Assembly (NCBI RefSeq): GCF_005048205.1
Contig: NZ_SUMF01000015.1
Location: 17,916-81,915 of the forward strand
Length of the DNA stretch: 64,000 nucleotides
Direction: 5' to 3'
From: Chitiniphilus eburneus
GTDB taxonomy: Bacteria > Pseudomonadota > Gammaproteobacteria > Burkholderiales > Chitinibacteraceae
Position numbers and translations under genes: made by a program. The notes below the pieces were generated by a model. The model searched no databases. It was not told where the DNA came from and was given only the letters and a program-made list of their open reading frames with translations. Below are positions 8,624 through 16,658 of the stretch, in pieces (position 1 is the stretch's first letter; every line of letters begins with the position of its first letter).

Positions 8624-10237
8624 ATGCAAGTCATCAATACGAACATTCCGTCGCTGAACAGTCAGCGCAATCTGAACAACTCGCAGAACGACCTGCAAAC
8701 GTCGCTACAACGCTTGTCGTCGGGCCTGCGCATCAATAGCGCCAAGGACGATGCGGCAGGGCTCGCGATCTCCCAGCGCATGACGTCCCAGATTCGTGGC
8801 TCGGACCAGGCGCAGCGCAATGCCAATGACGGCATTTCGCTCTCGCAGACGGCCGAAGGCTCGCTGGCCCAGATGGGCGACATGCTGCAACGCATCCGTG
8901 AACTGGCGGTGCAAGCGGGTAATGCCACGCTCAGCGACAGCGACCGCGAGGCGGTCAATGCCGAAGTGAGCCAACTGACGTCCGAACTGGACCGTACCGC
9001 GATCACCACCCAGTTCAACGGGCAGAAGCTGTTCGACGGCAGTTTCACCGCTGCCATCTATCAAGTGGGCGCCAACGCCAACGAAACCATTACCGCCACC
9101 ACCAGCAACCTGCGCACCAACCAGTACGGTACCTACCAGACCGGCACCGGCACCGGCACCGGTGCGAAGGCGATCAGCAACGTGGTGACCGGCGCCACCA
9201 CCTACGCGGCGGGCGCAACCGGCACGGTCAACGTATCCGGCGCGGCGGTGACCACCTCCGGTACCTTCAGCATCAATGGCGTGAGCATTTCTGCCGCCGA
9301 CACCGACATGGCGAGCGATATCGCCGCCAAGATCAACCAGGCCGGCACCGGTGTGAAGGCGACCGCCCGGACCGAAACGGTGCTGACGATGGGCAGCGGC
9401 TCGTACACCCTTGCGCTGGCGTCCAAGAGCTCCACGTTCCAGTCGGTCACGTTCAATATCTCCGACGCGAACAACAACGGTTCGATCGATGCCGACGAGT
9501 ATGCGCAGGCGGTTTCCGCGTTCAACCAGAAGTCGTCGCAGACCGGGGTGAATGCGCAGGTGGAAGTGTTCCAGGATGCCACCGGGACCACGCGTTACGG
9601 CATCAAGCTGGTCGCCGACGATGGCGGCAATATCGCGATGACCTCCGCCGATGGCGTGGCCAGCGGTTTTGGCGGTGACCTGGATGTCTGGAATTTCGAC
9701 GCCGCCGCCTCCACCGGTGCCGCGCAATATCTGAGCAGTAGCTCGGTCTTCACCGCCGGTGCCAGTGGTTCGGCGGTATTCGGCGGGCAGGTGGTGCTCA
9801 ACTCCGCGACCTCGTTCTCGGTGACCACCAGCGGCGCGGGGTTCGCCTCCGGCGTGATGTTCACCGCCTCGACCAATGCCACGGCGTTCGCATCGGGCAG
9901 TTCGTACCAGTCCGATCTGAAGACAGTGGAAAAGCTGGACGTTTCCACGGTCGAAAAGGCCACCCAGGCGCTGCGGATCGTCGATGACGCACTGACCGGG
10001 GTCAGCGACCTGCGTGCCAAGTTCGGCGCCCTGCAAAGCCGGTTCTCCTCGACCATCGCCAACCTGGCGACGACATCGGAAAACCTCTCGGCCGCGCGAA
10101 GCCGGATCCAGGACACCGACTTCGCCAAGGAGACGGCCAGCCTGACGCGTGGGCAGATCCTGCAACAGGCCGGCACCGCGATGCTGTCGCAGGCCAATCA
10201 GTTGCCGCAGCAGGTGCTGCAACTGCTGCAAGGCTGA
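8624..10237 (+). CDS. fliC: Flagellin with an EF-hand-like loop in its central domain
   Basis: This 537-residue flagellin forms the flagellar filament after export through the flagellar type III system. The N-terminal D0/D1 region ([43 protein letters not shown]) and the C-terminal region ([33 protein letters not shown], ending LLQG) are classical. The central part (~150-450) is Thr/Gly/Ala-rich and hypervariable. Residues 281-292 read [12 protein letters not shown], a canonical 12-residue EF-hand calcium loop, unusual in a flagellin. AAGGAGAAA precedes the ATG at 8624; longer reading frames upstream are not used. It stands alone between the zinc operon and gmk, with its own promoter and terminator. 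Confidence 0.96.
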   Translation: MQVINTNIPSLNSQRNLNNSQNDLQTSLQRLSSGLRINSAKDDAAGLAISQRMTSQIRGSDQAQRNANDGISLSQTAEGSLAQMGDMLQRIRELAVQAGNATLSDSDREAVNAEVSQLTSELDRTAITTQFNGQKLFDGSFTAAIYQVGANANETITATTSNLRTNQYGTYQTGTGTGTGAKAISNVVTGATTYAAGATGTVNVSGAAVTTSGTFSINGVSISAADTDMASDIAAKINQAGTGVKATARTETVLTMGSGSYTLALASKSSTFQSVTFNISDANNNGSIDADEYAQAVSAFNQKSSQTGVNAQVEVFQDATGTTRYGIKLVADDGGNIAMTSADGVASGFGGDLDVWNFDAAASTGAAQYLSSSSVFTAGASGSAVFGGQVVLNSATSFSVTTSGAGFASGVMFTASTNATAFASGSSYQSDLKTVEKLDVSTVEKATQALRIVDDALTGVSDLRAKFGALQSRFSSTIANLATTSENLSAARSRIQDTDFAKETASLTRGQILQQAGTAMLSQANQLPQQVLQLLQG

Positions 10238-10252
10238 TTCCGGGCCAGACAC

Positions 10253-10278
10253 AAAAGGGGCGGCAACGCCCCTTTTTT
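10253..10278 (+). terminator. Rho-independent terminator of the flagellin gene
   Basis: AAAAGGGGCG-GCAA-CGCCCCTTTTTT forms a strong hairpin with a T run, 15 nt after the flagellin stop codon. The A run makes it potentially bidirectional. Confidence 0.93.
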
Positions 10279-10385
10279 CATGCTTGCAATCGCTTGTCCG
10301 GCCCGGGGGATGCCGCCCGGGCCGGTACTATTTCACGCACGGATGATGTGCTACCCTGCGTGTAGTTTTCTTACGGATTTTCGTG

Positions 10386-11000
10386 ATGGCGAGAGGAAAT
10401 ATCTTCGTGGTCACGGCGCCCTCGGGTGCCGGCAAGACCACGCTGGTCGCGGCCTTGCTGGCTGCCGACCAGAATGTGCAGCTTTCCATTTCCTTCACCA
10501 CGCGCGCGCCGCGCGGCGGCGAGGTGCACGGCAAGGATTATCATTTCATCGACCGCGCCGGGTTCGAGGCCATGATCGCGGCGCACGACCTGCTGGAATA
10601 TGCCGAGGTCTATGGCAACTATTACGGTACCTCGCGCCAGTGGATCGAATCGGTGATCGACAATGGCCGGGACATCCTGCTGGAGATCGACTGGCAGGGC
10701 GCACAGCAGGTGAAGCGCATTTTTTCGGATTCGGTGGGCATTTTCGTATTGCCGCCGTCGATCGATACGCTGGAACAGCGCCTGCGCAGCCGGGGCAAGG
10801 ATAGCGAGGAAGTCATCGCCAAGCGCATGGCGGCCGCGCGCGAGGAAATGAGCCATTTCGACGAGGCCGATTACGTCGTGGTCAATGAGCACATCGATGA
10901 AGCGGTGCGCGACATCGTGGCCGTGGTGCGCGCCGAGCGGTTGCGACAGCGCACGCAGCGCATCCGCCATGGCGCGTTGCTGGGCAGCCTGAAAGGCTGA
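10386..11000 (+). CDS. gmk: Guanylate kinase
   Basis: This 204-residue enzyme phosphorylates GMP to GDP with ATP, an essential step of GTP synthesis. The P-loop [10 protein letters not shown] is at residues 11-20. GMP-binding segments follow: [34 protein letters not shown] and [14 protein letters not shown]. The ATG at 10386 gives the usual N-terminus [14 protein letters not shown]; a GTG one codon earlier is possible. It starts the conserved gmk-rpoZ-spoT cluster, which ties guanine nucleotide supply to the ppGpp enzyme. Confidence 0.97.
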   Translation: MARGNIFVVTAPSGAGKTTLVAALLAADQNVQLSISFTTRAPRGGEVHGKDYHFIDRAGFEAMIAAHDLLEYAEVYGNYYGTSRQWIESVIDNGRDILLEIDWQGAQQVKRIFSDSVGIFVLPPSIDTLEQRLRSRGKDSEEVIAKRMAAAREEMSHFDEADYVVVNEHIDEAVRDIVAVVRAERLRQRTQRIRHGALLGSLKG

Positions 11001-11068
11001 TTCACCGGCTTCTGTTACAATCACGCGATGCGCTGTCGCGCAAATCGTCTTCAAAAAGGAATTCCCGC

Positions 11069-11278
11069 ATGGCTCGCGTTACCGTGGACGACTGTCTGCC
11101 CAACATTCACAACCGTTTCGACCTGACTCTGGCCGCCGCCTACCGCGCTCGCCAGATTGCCAATGGCTCGACCCCGCAGGTCGATGCCCCCGGTCGCGAC
11201 AAACCTACCGTGCTCGCGTTGCGCGAAGTGGCCGCCGGCCTGGTCAGCCGCGATATCCTGACGCGCAACCGGACCTGA
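11069..11278 (+). CDS. rpoZ: DNA-directed RNA polymerase omega subunit
   Basis: This 69-residue protein opens [19 protein letters not shown], followed by [13 protein letters not shown] and [15 protein letters not shown], the RpoZ fold that wraps the beta' C-terminus. Omega helps assemble RNA polymerase and forms part of a ppGpp binding site with beta', which fits its place between gmk and spoT. AAAAAGGAA precedes the ATG by about 7 nt. The C-terminal tail is short, as in other betaproteobacteria. Confidence 0.97.
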   Translation: MARVTVDDCLPNIHNRFDLTLAAAYRARQIANGSTPQVDAPGRDKPTVLALREVAAGLVSRDILTRNRT

Positions 11279-11297
11279 TCGCCCGCAGGTGAACGTC

Positions 11298-13487
11298 ATG
11301 GAGCCGGTGGTACTTGCCGCAGTCGATGTTCCGGAGCTTGCCGGTTCAGCGCCGGCGGTGCTGGACGCGGCCAACCGGTTCCTCACCCATGACACCGCCT
11401 ACCTGCGCCCCGAGGATCGCCAGTTCCTGGCCGGGGCATTCAAGTTTTCCGAGGCCGCGCATCGCGGCCAGATGCGCCGCACCGGCGACCCCTATATCTC
11501 CCATCCGCTTGCCGTCGCGTCGATCCTGACCGCGTGGCACCTCGATGCCCAGGCGTTGGCTGCCGCGCTGCTGCACGACGTGATGGAGGATACCGGTGTC
11601 TCCAAGCTGGAGTTGACCGAGAAATTCGGCCGGCATGTCGCCGAGCTTGTCGATGGCATGAGCAAGATCGACAAGCTCGAATTCCAGAGTAAGGAAGAAG
11701 CGCAGGCGGAGAACTTCCGCAAGATGTTGCTCGCCATGGCCCGCGATCTGCGGGTGATCCTGATCAAGCTGGCGGATCGGCTGCATAACATGCGCACCAT
11801 GGAAGCAATGCGCGAGGACAAGCAGAAACGCATTGCCCGCGAAACCATGGAAATCTATGCGCCGATTGCCAATCGCATCGGCCTCAACAGTATTTACCAG
11901 GAACTGGACGACCTCTCGTTCAAGTACCTGCACCCGCGTCGCTATGACGTGCTGTCCAAGGCGCTGCGCGCCGCACGCGGCAACCGCCGCGAGGTGGTGG
12001 GCAAAATCCTCGATGGCATCCGTCTCAAGCTGGGCGAATCGGGCATCGACGCCGTGGTGTCCGGGCGCGAAAAGAACCTGTTCAGTATCTACCGCAAGAT
12101 GCTGGAAAAGCACCTCAGCTTCTCCGAGGTGTTCGACATCTATGGCTTCCGCGTGCTGGTCAAGGACGTGCCCACCTGTTACCTGGTGGTCGGCGCGCTG
12201 CACAGCCTGTTCAAGCCCATCGCCGGCAAGTTCAAGGACTACATCGCCATTCCCAAGTCGAATGGCTACCAGTCGCTGCATACCACGCTGTTCGGCCCCT
12301 ATGGCACGCCGATCGAAGTACAGATACGCACGCACGAGATGCATCGCATCGCCGATGCCGGCGTGGCCAGTCACTGGATGTACAAATCTGGCGACGAGAG
12401 CTTTTCCGATGTCCAGCAAAAGACCCACCAGTGGCTGCAATCGCTGCTGGAGTTGCAGGCCGAATCGGGCGACGCGGTGGAGTTCCTGGAACATCTCAAG
12501 GTCGACCTGTTCCCTGACGAGGTCTACGTCTTCACGCCCAAGGGCAAGATTCTCAGCCTGCCCAATGGCGCCACCTGTGTCGATTTCGCCTACGCGGTAC
12601 ACACCGATATCGGCAATCGCTGCATCGCCGCCAAGGTGAACCACGAACTGGTGCCATTGCGCACCAAGCTGAAAAACGGCGATCAGGTGGAAGTCGTGAC
12701 CGCCGCGCATGCCAAGCCCAACCCGAGCTGGCTGACCTTTGTCACCACCGGCAAGGCGCGCAGCCATATCCGGCATTTCCTCAAGACCATGCGCTTCGAG
12801 GAATCGGTGCTGCTGGGCGACCGGCTGCTGTCGCAGAGCATCACCTCGCTGGTGCCGGCGGCCCAGGCGCCGAGTGACGATATCTGGGAGCGGTGGCTGA
12901 AGGAGAACAACGTCCGCACCCGCGACGAAGCGCTCTCCGAGATCGGCCTGGGCAAGCGCCTGCCGCTGGTGATGGCCAAGCGCATGCTGCAATTGTCCGG
13001 CCAGTGGTTCGAGGAGCCGGCCCATGGCAAGCGCCCCAATGCGGTCACCATTCGTGGCACCGAAGGCATGGCGATCCAGTTTGCCCGCTGCTGCAATCCG
13101 ATCCCCGGCGATCCCATCATCGGCTTCTTCAAGAAAGACCAGGGGCTGGTGATCCATACCCACGACTGCCCGTTGCTTTCGGGCGGGCGCGTCGATTCCG
13201 ACAAGCTGATCGATGTGGAATGGGACCCGTTGGTAGCGCGCATGTTCGAAGTGCCGATTCGCGTCCTGGCCGCCAACGAACGCGGCGCGCTCGCCGCCAT
13301 CGCCGCCACCATTGCCGAAGCCGACGCCAACATCGCCTCGGTGGCGACGCAGGAGCAGGGCGGCGATGAGCGCTACATGCAAATCCAGTTCACCCTTCAG
13401 GTGCAGGATCGCGTTCACCTGGCGCAGGTGATGAAGCGCCTGCGCCAGCAGCCGTCGGTATATCGTATCCACCGCACCCGTACCTAA
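11298..13487 (+). CDS. spoT: Bifunctional (p)ppGpp synthetase/hydrolase SpoT
   Basis: This 729-residue RelA/SpoT homologue contains, in order, an HD hydrolase domain (HRGQMRRTGDPYISHP, then LLHDVMEDT with H93/D94), a synthetase domain (GREKNLFSIYRKM, FKDYIAIPKSNGYQSLHT, EVQIRTHEMHRIADAGVASHW), a TGS domain (VYVFTPKGKILSLPNGAT), a helical/zinc-finger segment with RCCNPIPGD, and a C-terminal ACT domain. The intact HD motif marks a hydrolase-competent SpoT rather than a RelA. It adjusts ppGpp under starvation. The ATG at 11298 has AGGTGA five bases upstream; a GTG three codons earlier is the alternative. It lies 19 bp behind rpoZ in one operon. Confidence 0.97.
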   Translation: MEPVVLAAVDVPELAGSAPAVLDAANRFLTHDTAYLRPEDRQFLAGAFKFSEAAHRGQMRRTGDPYISHPLAVASILTAWHLDAQALAAALLHDVMEDTGVSKLELTEKFGRHVAELVDGMSKIDKLEFQSKEEAQAENFRKMLLAMARDLRVILIKLADRLHNMRTMEAMREDKQKRIARETMEIYAPIANRIGLNSIYQELDDLSFKYLHPRRYDVLSKALRAARGNRREVVGKILDGIRLKLGESGIDAVVSGREKNLFSIYRKMLEKHLSFSEVFDIYGFRVLVKDVPTCYLVVGALHSLFKPIAGKFKDYIAIPKSNGYQSLHTTLFGPYGTPIEVQIRTHEMHRIADAGVASHWMYKSGDESFSDVQQKTHQWLQSLLELQAESGDAVEFLEHLKVDLFPDEVYVFTPKGKILSLPNGATCVDFAYAVHTDIGNRCIAAKVNHELVPLRTKLKNGDQVEVVTAAHAKPNPSWLTFVTTGKARSHIRHFLKTMRFEESVLLGDRLLSQSITSLVPAAQAPSDDIWERWLKENNVRTRDEALSEIGLGKRLPLVMAKRMLQLSGQWFEEPAHGKRPNAVTIRGTEGMAIQFARCCNPIPGDPIIGFFKKDQGLVIHTHDCPLLSGGRVDSDKLIDVEWDPLVARMFEVPIRVLAANERGALAAIAATIAEADANIASVATQEQGGDERYMQIQFTLQVQDRVHLAQVMKRLRQQPSVYRIHRTRT

Positions 13488-13628
13488 GCGTACTGGCCGG
13501 TGTTCGACCGGCGCATGGCCGACGGTGGCCTCTTTGCCCATCCATGCATGTGTCTCTGCGCCGTATCAAAGGCCCGCCGTGGCTACATGCTAGAATTCCC
13601 GGCGATCAGCAAACCCGCAGGACCGTCC

Positions 13629-13832
13629 GTGATCCAGCTCTCCATCAACGGCAATACCCAGGCATTCGCCGCTCCACTTACCGTTTCCAGCCTGGTCGAC
13701 CAGCTCGGCTTTGCCGGCAAGCGCCTTGCCGTGGAACTGAACGGTGAGATCGTACCCAGAAGCAGTCACGCCGATACCCAACTGGCGGATGGCGACACCC
13801 TGGAGATCGTGGTCGCTGTCGGCGGCGGCTGA
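13629..13832 (+). CDS. thiS: Sulfur carrier protein ThiS
   Basis: This 67-residue ubiquitin-fold protein ends in VAVGGG; the terminal Gly is adenylated and then thiocarboxylated to deliver sulfur to the thiazole ring of thiamine. The start is the GTG at 13629 (VIQLSINGN), preceded by AGGACC; longer upstream frames lack homology-like sequence. ThiG follows 55 bp downstream. No ThiF, ThiO, ThiH or ThiE gene is in the window. The 140-bp gap from spoT holds a small GCCGGT/ACCGGC hairpin (13496-13512). A TPP riboswitch was looked for there and not found. Confidence 0.94.
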   Translation: MIQLSINGNTQAFAAPLTVSSLVDQLGFAGKRLAVELNGEIVPRSSHADTQLADGDTLEIVVAVGGG

Positions 13833-13887
13833 GCCTCCTCCCCCTTGTTTCCTCCCCCCTTTTCATCGCATTCCAGTGAGTACGCCC

Positions 13888-14679
13888 ATGACGACCGACA
13901 GCTTCCAGATTGCAGGAAAAACCTATTCCTCCCGCCTGTTGGTCGGCACTGGCAAGTACAAGGATTTCGACGAAACCCGTCGCGCCATCGACGCCTCGGG
14001 CGCCGAGATCGTCACCGTGGCGATCCGTCGCGTGAACATCGGCCAGAACGCCGGCGAGCCCAGCCTGCTGGACTACCTGCCGCCGTCGCAGTTCACCTAC
14101 CTGCCCAATACCGCTGGTTGCTACAGCGCCGATGACGCCGTGCGCACCTTGCGCCTGGCGCGCGAACTGCTGGATGGGCACAAGCTGGTCAAGCTGGAAG
14201 TCCTGGGCGATTCCACCACGCTCTATCCCAACGTGCTGGAAACGCTGAAGGCTGCCGAAACGCTGGTGAAGGATGGCTTCGACGTAATGGTCTACACCTC
14301 CGACGACCCCATCATCGCCAAGGAACTGGAAAATATCGGCTGCTGCGCGGTGATGCCGCTGGCCAGCCTGATCGGCTCTGGCATGGGCATCCTCAATCCG
14401 TGGAACCTGCGCCTGATCATCGAAAACGCCAAGGTGCCGGTGTTGGTCGATGCCGGCGTCGGCACGGCCAGTGATGCCGCTATCGGCATGGAGCTGGGCT
14501 GCGCCGGTGTGCTGATGAATACCGCCATTGCCGGCGCGCGCGATCCGGTGCGCATGGCGCGGGCGATGAAACTGGCGGTGGAGGCCGGTCGCGAGGCCTT
14601 CCTCGCTGGGCGCATGCCGCGCAAGCTCTACAGTGCCGATCCGTCCAGCCCGGTGTCGGGCATGATCGCCAGCAAATAG
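13888..14679 (+). CDS. thiG: Thiazole synthase ThiG
   Basis: This 263-residue TIM-barrel enzyme condenses 1-deoxy-xylulose-5-phosphate, dehydroglycine and the ThiS thiocarboxylate into thiazole phosphate. Family motifs are clear: [13 protein letters not shown] at the N-terminus, [39 protein letters not shown], and [20 protein letters not shown] near the end. The ATG at 13888 gives the standard N-terminus. The thiS-thiG-trmB order is typical of betaproteobacteria; here an acetyltransferase gene is interposed. A GGGGCC/GGCCCC hairpin (14691-14708) without a T run follows the stop. Confidence 0.97.
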   Translation: MTTDSFQIAGKTYSSRLLVGTGKYKDFDETRRAIDASGAEIVTVAIRRVNIGQNAGEPSLLDYLPPSQFTYLPNTAGCYSADDAVRTLRLARELLDGHKLVKLEVLGDSTTLYPNVLETLKAAETLVKDGFDVMVYTSDDPIIAKELENIGCCAVMPLASLIGSGMGILNPWNLRLIIENAKVPVLVDAGVGTASDAAIGMELGCAGVLMNTAIAGARDPVRMARAMKLAVEAGREAFLAGRMPRKLYSADPSSPVSGMIASK

Positions 14680-14741
14680 ATGCCGGTCGTGGGGCCGTAT
14701 CCGGCCCCGCCGTGAAACCCTTGGTTCTAGGCTCCACCATC

Positions 14742-15191
14742 ATGAGTGCCACTGTCCGTTACGCCAGCCTTTACGATCTCGATGCCCTGGTTCCGCTGTT
14801 CGACAGCTACCGCGTGTTCTACGGCGAATTCACGGATCCGGGTGCCGCGCGCACCTTCCTGGCCGAGCGGCTGGCGCATCGCGAGTCGGTGATCCTGCTG
14901 GCGGAGATCGATGGCCTGCCGGTCGGCCTGCTCCAGCTTTATCCCTTGTTCTGCTCGCTTCAGATGTCTCGCATCTGGTTGCTGAACGACCTGTTCGTCG
15001 CCGAGGCGCATCGCGGCCAGGGTGTTGCCCACCTGCTGATGGACAAGGCCCGCGAACACGCCCGCCACACCGGCGCCAGCCGGCTGGAGCTTTCCACCGC
15101 GCATACCAACTCCAAGGCGCAGGCGCTCTACGAATCGCTGGGCTATCGCCTGGACGAAGTGTTCCGCTACTACGCGCTGGGCCTGACCTGA
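14742..15191 (+). CDS. GNAT-family N-acetyltransferase
   Basis: This 149-residue GNAT protein would transfer an acetyl group from acetyl-CoA to an amine. The acetyl-CoA loop LFVAEAHRGQGVAHLLM (motif A, R/Q-x-x-G-x-A type) and the motif B segment ALYESLGYRLDEVFRYYAL are present. The substrate is unknown; the ELSTAHTNSKAQALYESLGY pattern is common in small-molecule or peptide N-acetyltransferases. The ATG at 14742 is preferred because its N-terminus (MSATVRYASLYDLDALVPLF) starts at the fold boundary; a GTG ten codons upstream is in frame. It sits between thiG and trmB. Confidence 0.88.
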   Translation: MSATVRYASLYDLDALVPLFDSYRVFYGEFTDPGAARTFLAERLAHRESVILLAEIDGLPVGLLQLYPLFCSLQMSRIWLLNDLFVAEAHRGQGVAHLLMDKAREHARHTGASRLELSTAHTNSKAQALYESLGYRLDEVFRYYALGLT

Positions 15192-15211
15192 ACCGCGATA
15201 GTCGCTAAAAT
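15183..15211 (+). promoter_or_regulatory. Possible sigma-70 promoter for trmB
   Basis: CTGACC (4/6 of a -35) and TAAAAT (5/6 of a -10) are spaced by 17 nt, overlapping the end of the acetyltransferase gene. The start point near 15218 would place a strong hairpin at the very 5' end of the message. Confidence 0.35.
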
Positions 15212-15224
15212 ACCCAGCTATCCG

Positions 15225-15255
15225 AGCGCCGCAGCAGCCTGCGGCGCTTTTGTTT
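15225..15255 (+). terminator. Rho-independent terminator between the GNAT gene and trmB
   Basis: AGCGCCGCAG-CAGC-CTGCGGCGCT is a perfect 10-bp stem followed by TTTTGTTT, 34 nt after the acetyltransferase stop codon. Confidence 0.88.
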
Positions 15256-15308
15256 GTGCCTGGAGCCGTGCCGCATGAGGCGGGGTTTCCGATGATTTGG
15301 TCTGAAAG

Positions 15309-15995
15309 ATGGAAAACCAGCAACACACCCGTCGCATCCGCAGCTTCGTCTTGCGCCAGGGGCATCTCTCCAAGGGACAGGAGCGTGCGCTGGCCGATTA
15401 CGGCCCGAGCTTCGTCCTGCCCTATGCGGCGCAGCCGCTCGACCTGACCGCTGCCTTCGGCCGTGCCGCGCCCACCGTGCTGGAAATCGGCTTTGGCATG
15501 GGTGGCGCCACCGCCGAGATCGCCGGCAGTGCGCCGGAGACCAACTTCCTCGGCGTCGAAGTGCACACACCCGGCGTGGGCAGCCTGCTCAAGCTGATCG
15601 GCGAGCGCGACCTGACCAACCTGCGCATCGTGCAGCATGACGCCGTGGAAGTGCTGCAACACATGCTGCCTCCCGCCGTACTGGCCGGCGCCCACATCTT
15701 CTTTCCCGATCCCTGGCACAAGAAGCGGCATAACAAGCGCCGGCTGGTGCAGCCCGAGTTCCTGAAGTTGCTGGTGTCGCGCATCGCCCCGGGCGGTTAT
15801 GTACACCTGGCGACGGACTGGGAGGATTACGCGATCCAGATGCTGGAGGTGCTGTCCGCCGAACCTGCGCTGGAAAACACCGCGGATGGCTATGCGCCGC
15901 GCCCCGATTATCGGCCCCTGACCAAGTTCGAGGATCGCGGCATCCGTCTGGGCCACGGCGTGTGGGACCTGGTGTTCCGCGTGCGGGCTGGCTGA
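15309..15995 (+). CDS. trmB: tRNA (guanine-N7)-methyltransferase
   Basis: This 228-residue SAM-dependent enzyme makes m7G46 in the variable loop of tRNA. Motifs: the SAM site LEIGFGMGG with acidic LGVEVH, then [16 protein letters not shown] and a C-terminal [18 protein letters not shown], all diagnostic of TrmB. The N-terminus ([20 protein letters not shown]) is also typical. The ATG at 15309 has GAAAG only 2 nt upstream, so initiation is probably modest. It is the first gene after a strong terminator, with flgP 51 bp downstream. Confidence 0.96.
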   Translation: MENQQHTRRIRSFVLRQGHLSKGQERALADYGPSFVLPYAAQPLDLTAAFGRAAPTVLEIGFGMGGATAEIAGSAPETNFLGVEVHTPGVGSLLKLIGERDLTNLRIVQHDAVEVLQHMLPPAVLAGAHIFFPDPWHKKRHNKRRLVQPEFLKLLVSRIAPGGYVHLATDWEDYAIQMLEVLSAEPALENTADGYAPRPDYRPLTKFEDRGIRLGHGVWDLVFRVRAG

Positions 15996-16006
15996 CGCCG
16001 GAGCGT

Positions 16007-16023
16007 GCGGCTAGACTAGCCGC
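16007..16023. repeat. Perfect inverted repeat upstream of flgP
   Basis: GCGGCTA-GAC-TAGCCGC lies between the trmB stop and the flgP start. There is no T run, so it is either a weak terminator of trmB or an operator for flgP-flgT. Confidence 0.5.
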
Positions 16024-16046
16024 ATTCCTCATCCCCGCTGGCATCC

Positions 16047-16658
16047 ATGATGACATCGCGTTTACTGGCCCTTGCCGTCTGTCTCCTGCTCGTTGCCTGC
16101 GCCAATCCGTTTCGCAAACAGATCACGGCCGACGCGCCGGTGCCACCGGTGATCCTGCCGCAAATCATCACTGCGGTCGGCTACGGCGCGCCTGCCACTG
16201 CCAAGGAGCTGTCCGCCCCGCAGCGGCGCTTGCTGGCGATGCGCGCCTCCAAGCTCGACGCCTATCGCGGCCTGATGGAAACCGTGGAGGGCGTGCGGAT
16301 ATCCAGCCAGAGCACCGTGGCGATGCTGACCATGCAGAGCGACAGCATGCGTGCCTTCGTCGAAGGCTACCTGCGCGGCGCGCGCGTGGTGTCCAGCCGT
16401 GAACTGGCGGATGGCGCGTTCGAGACCACGCTGGAGCTGACGCTTGCTCCGGCGTTCGTCCAGGCCCTTGCGGGTGGCGATCCCAGCGCATTGCCGCCGC
16501 CTTCGACCGATTTGCCGCCCGTCGATGCCCAGGCGGACGTCGATGTGATGCCGTTGCAGCCGGTGGTCGTGGTCGCGCCTGCCGCCGCGCCGGCCGCGCC
16601 CGTGCCCACACCGGCGCTCTCCAAGCAGACCGCCGCCAACTTCTACTACGCCGAATGA
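16047..16658 (+). CDS. flgP: FlgP-like flagellar outer-membrane lipoprotein (LPP20 family)
   Basis: This 203-residue lipoprotein has a signal peptide with lipobox LVAC (Cys ~19). Its core (APQRRLLAMRASKLDAYRGLMETVEGVRI, SMRAFVEGYLRGARVV, FETTLELTL) is the LPP20/FlgP fold. The C-terminal ~60 residues are a Pro/Ala/Val-rich tail. In Vibrio and Campylobacter, FlgP builds the outer-membrane-associated H-ring or basal disk that stiffens the flagellar motor. The next gene, flgT, starts inside its stop codon, which supports the assignment. Two consecutive ATG codons (16047, 16050) are possible starts. Confidence 0.85.
   Translation: MMTSRLLALAVCLLLVACANPFRKQITADAPVPPVILPQIITAVGYGAPATAKELSAPQRRLLAMRASKLDAYRGLMETVEGVRISSQSTVAMLTMQSDSMRAFVEGYLRGARVVSSRELADGAFETTLELTLAPAFVQALAGGDPSALPPPSTDLPPVDAQADVDVMPLQPVVVVAPAAAPAAPVPTPALSKQTAANFYYAE

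Noticed and set aside
11346..13541. A 731-codon open frame antisense to spoT
   Set aside because: It is a shadow of the high-GC spoT codons on the other strand, with no domain, no ribosome site and low-complexity composition.
13488..13628. TPP riboswitch upstream of thiS
   Set aside because: The CTGAGA core and partner segment of the TPP aptamer are absent; only a small GCCGGT/ACCGGC hairpin is present.
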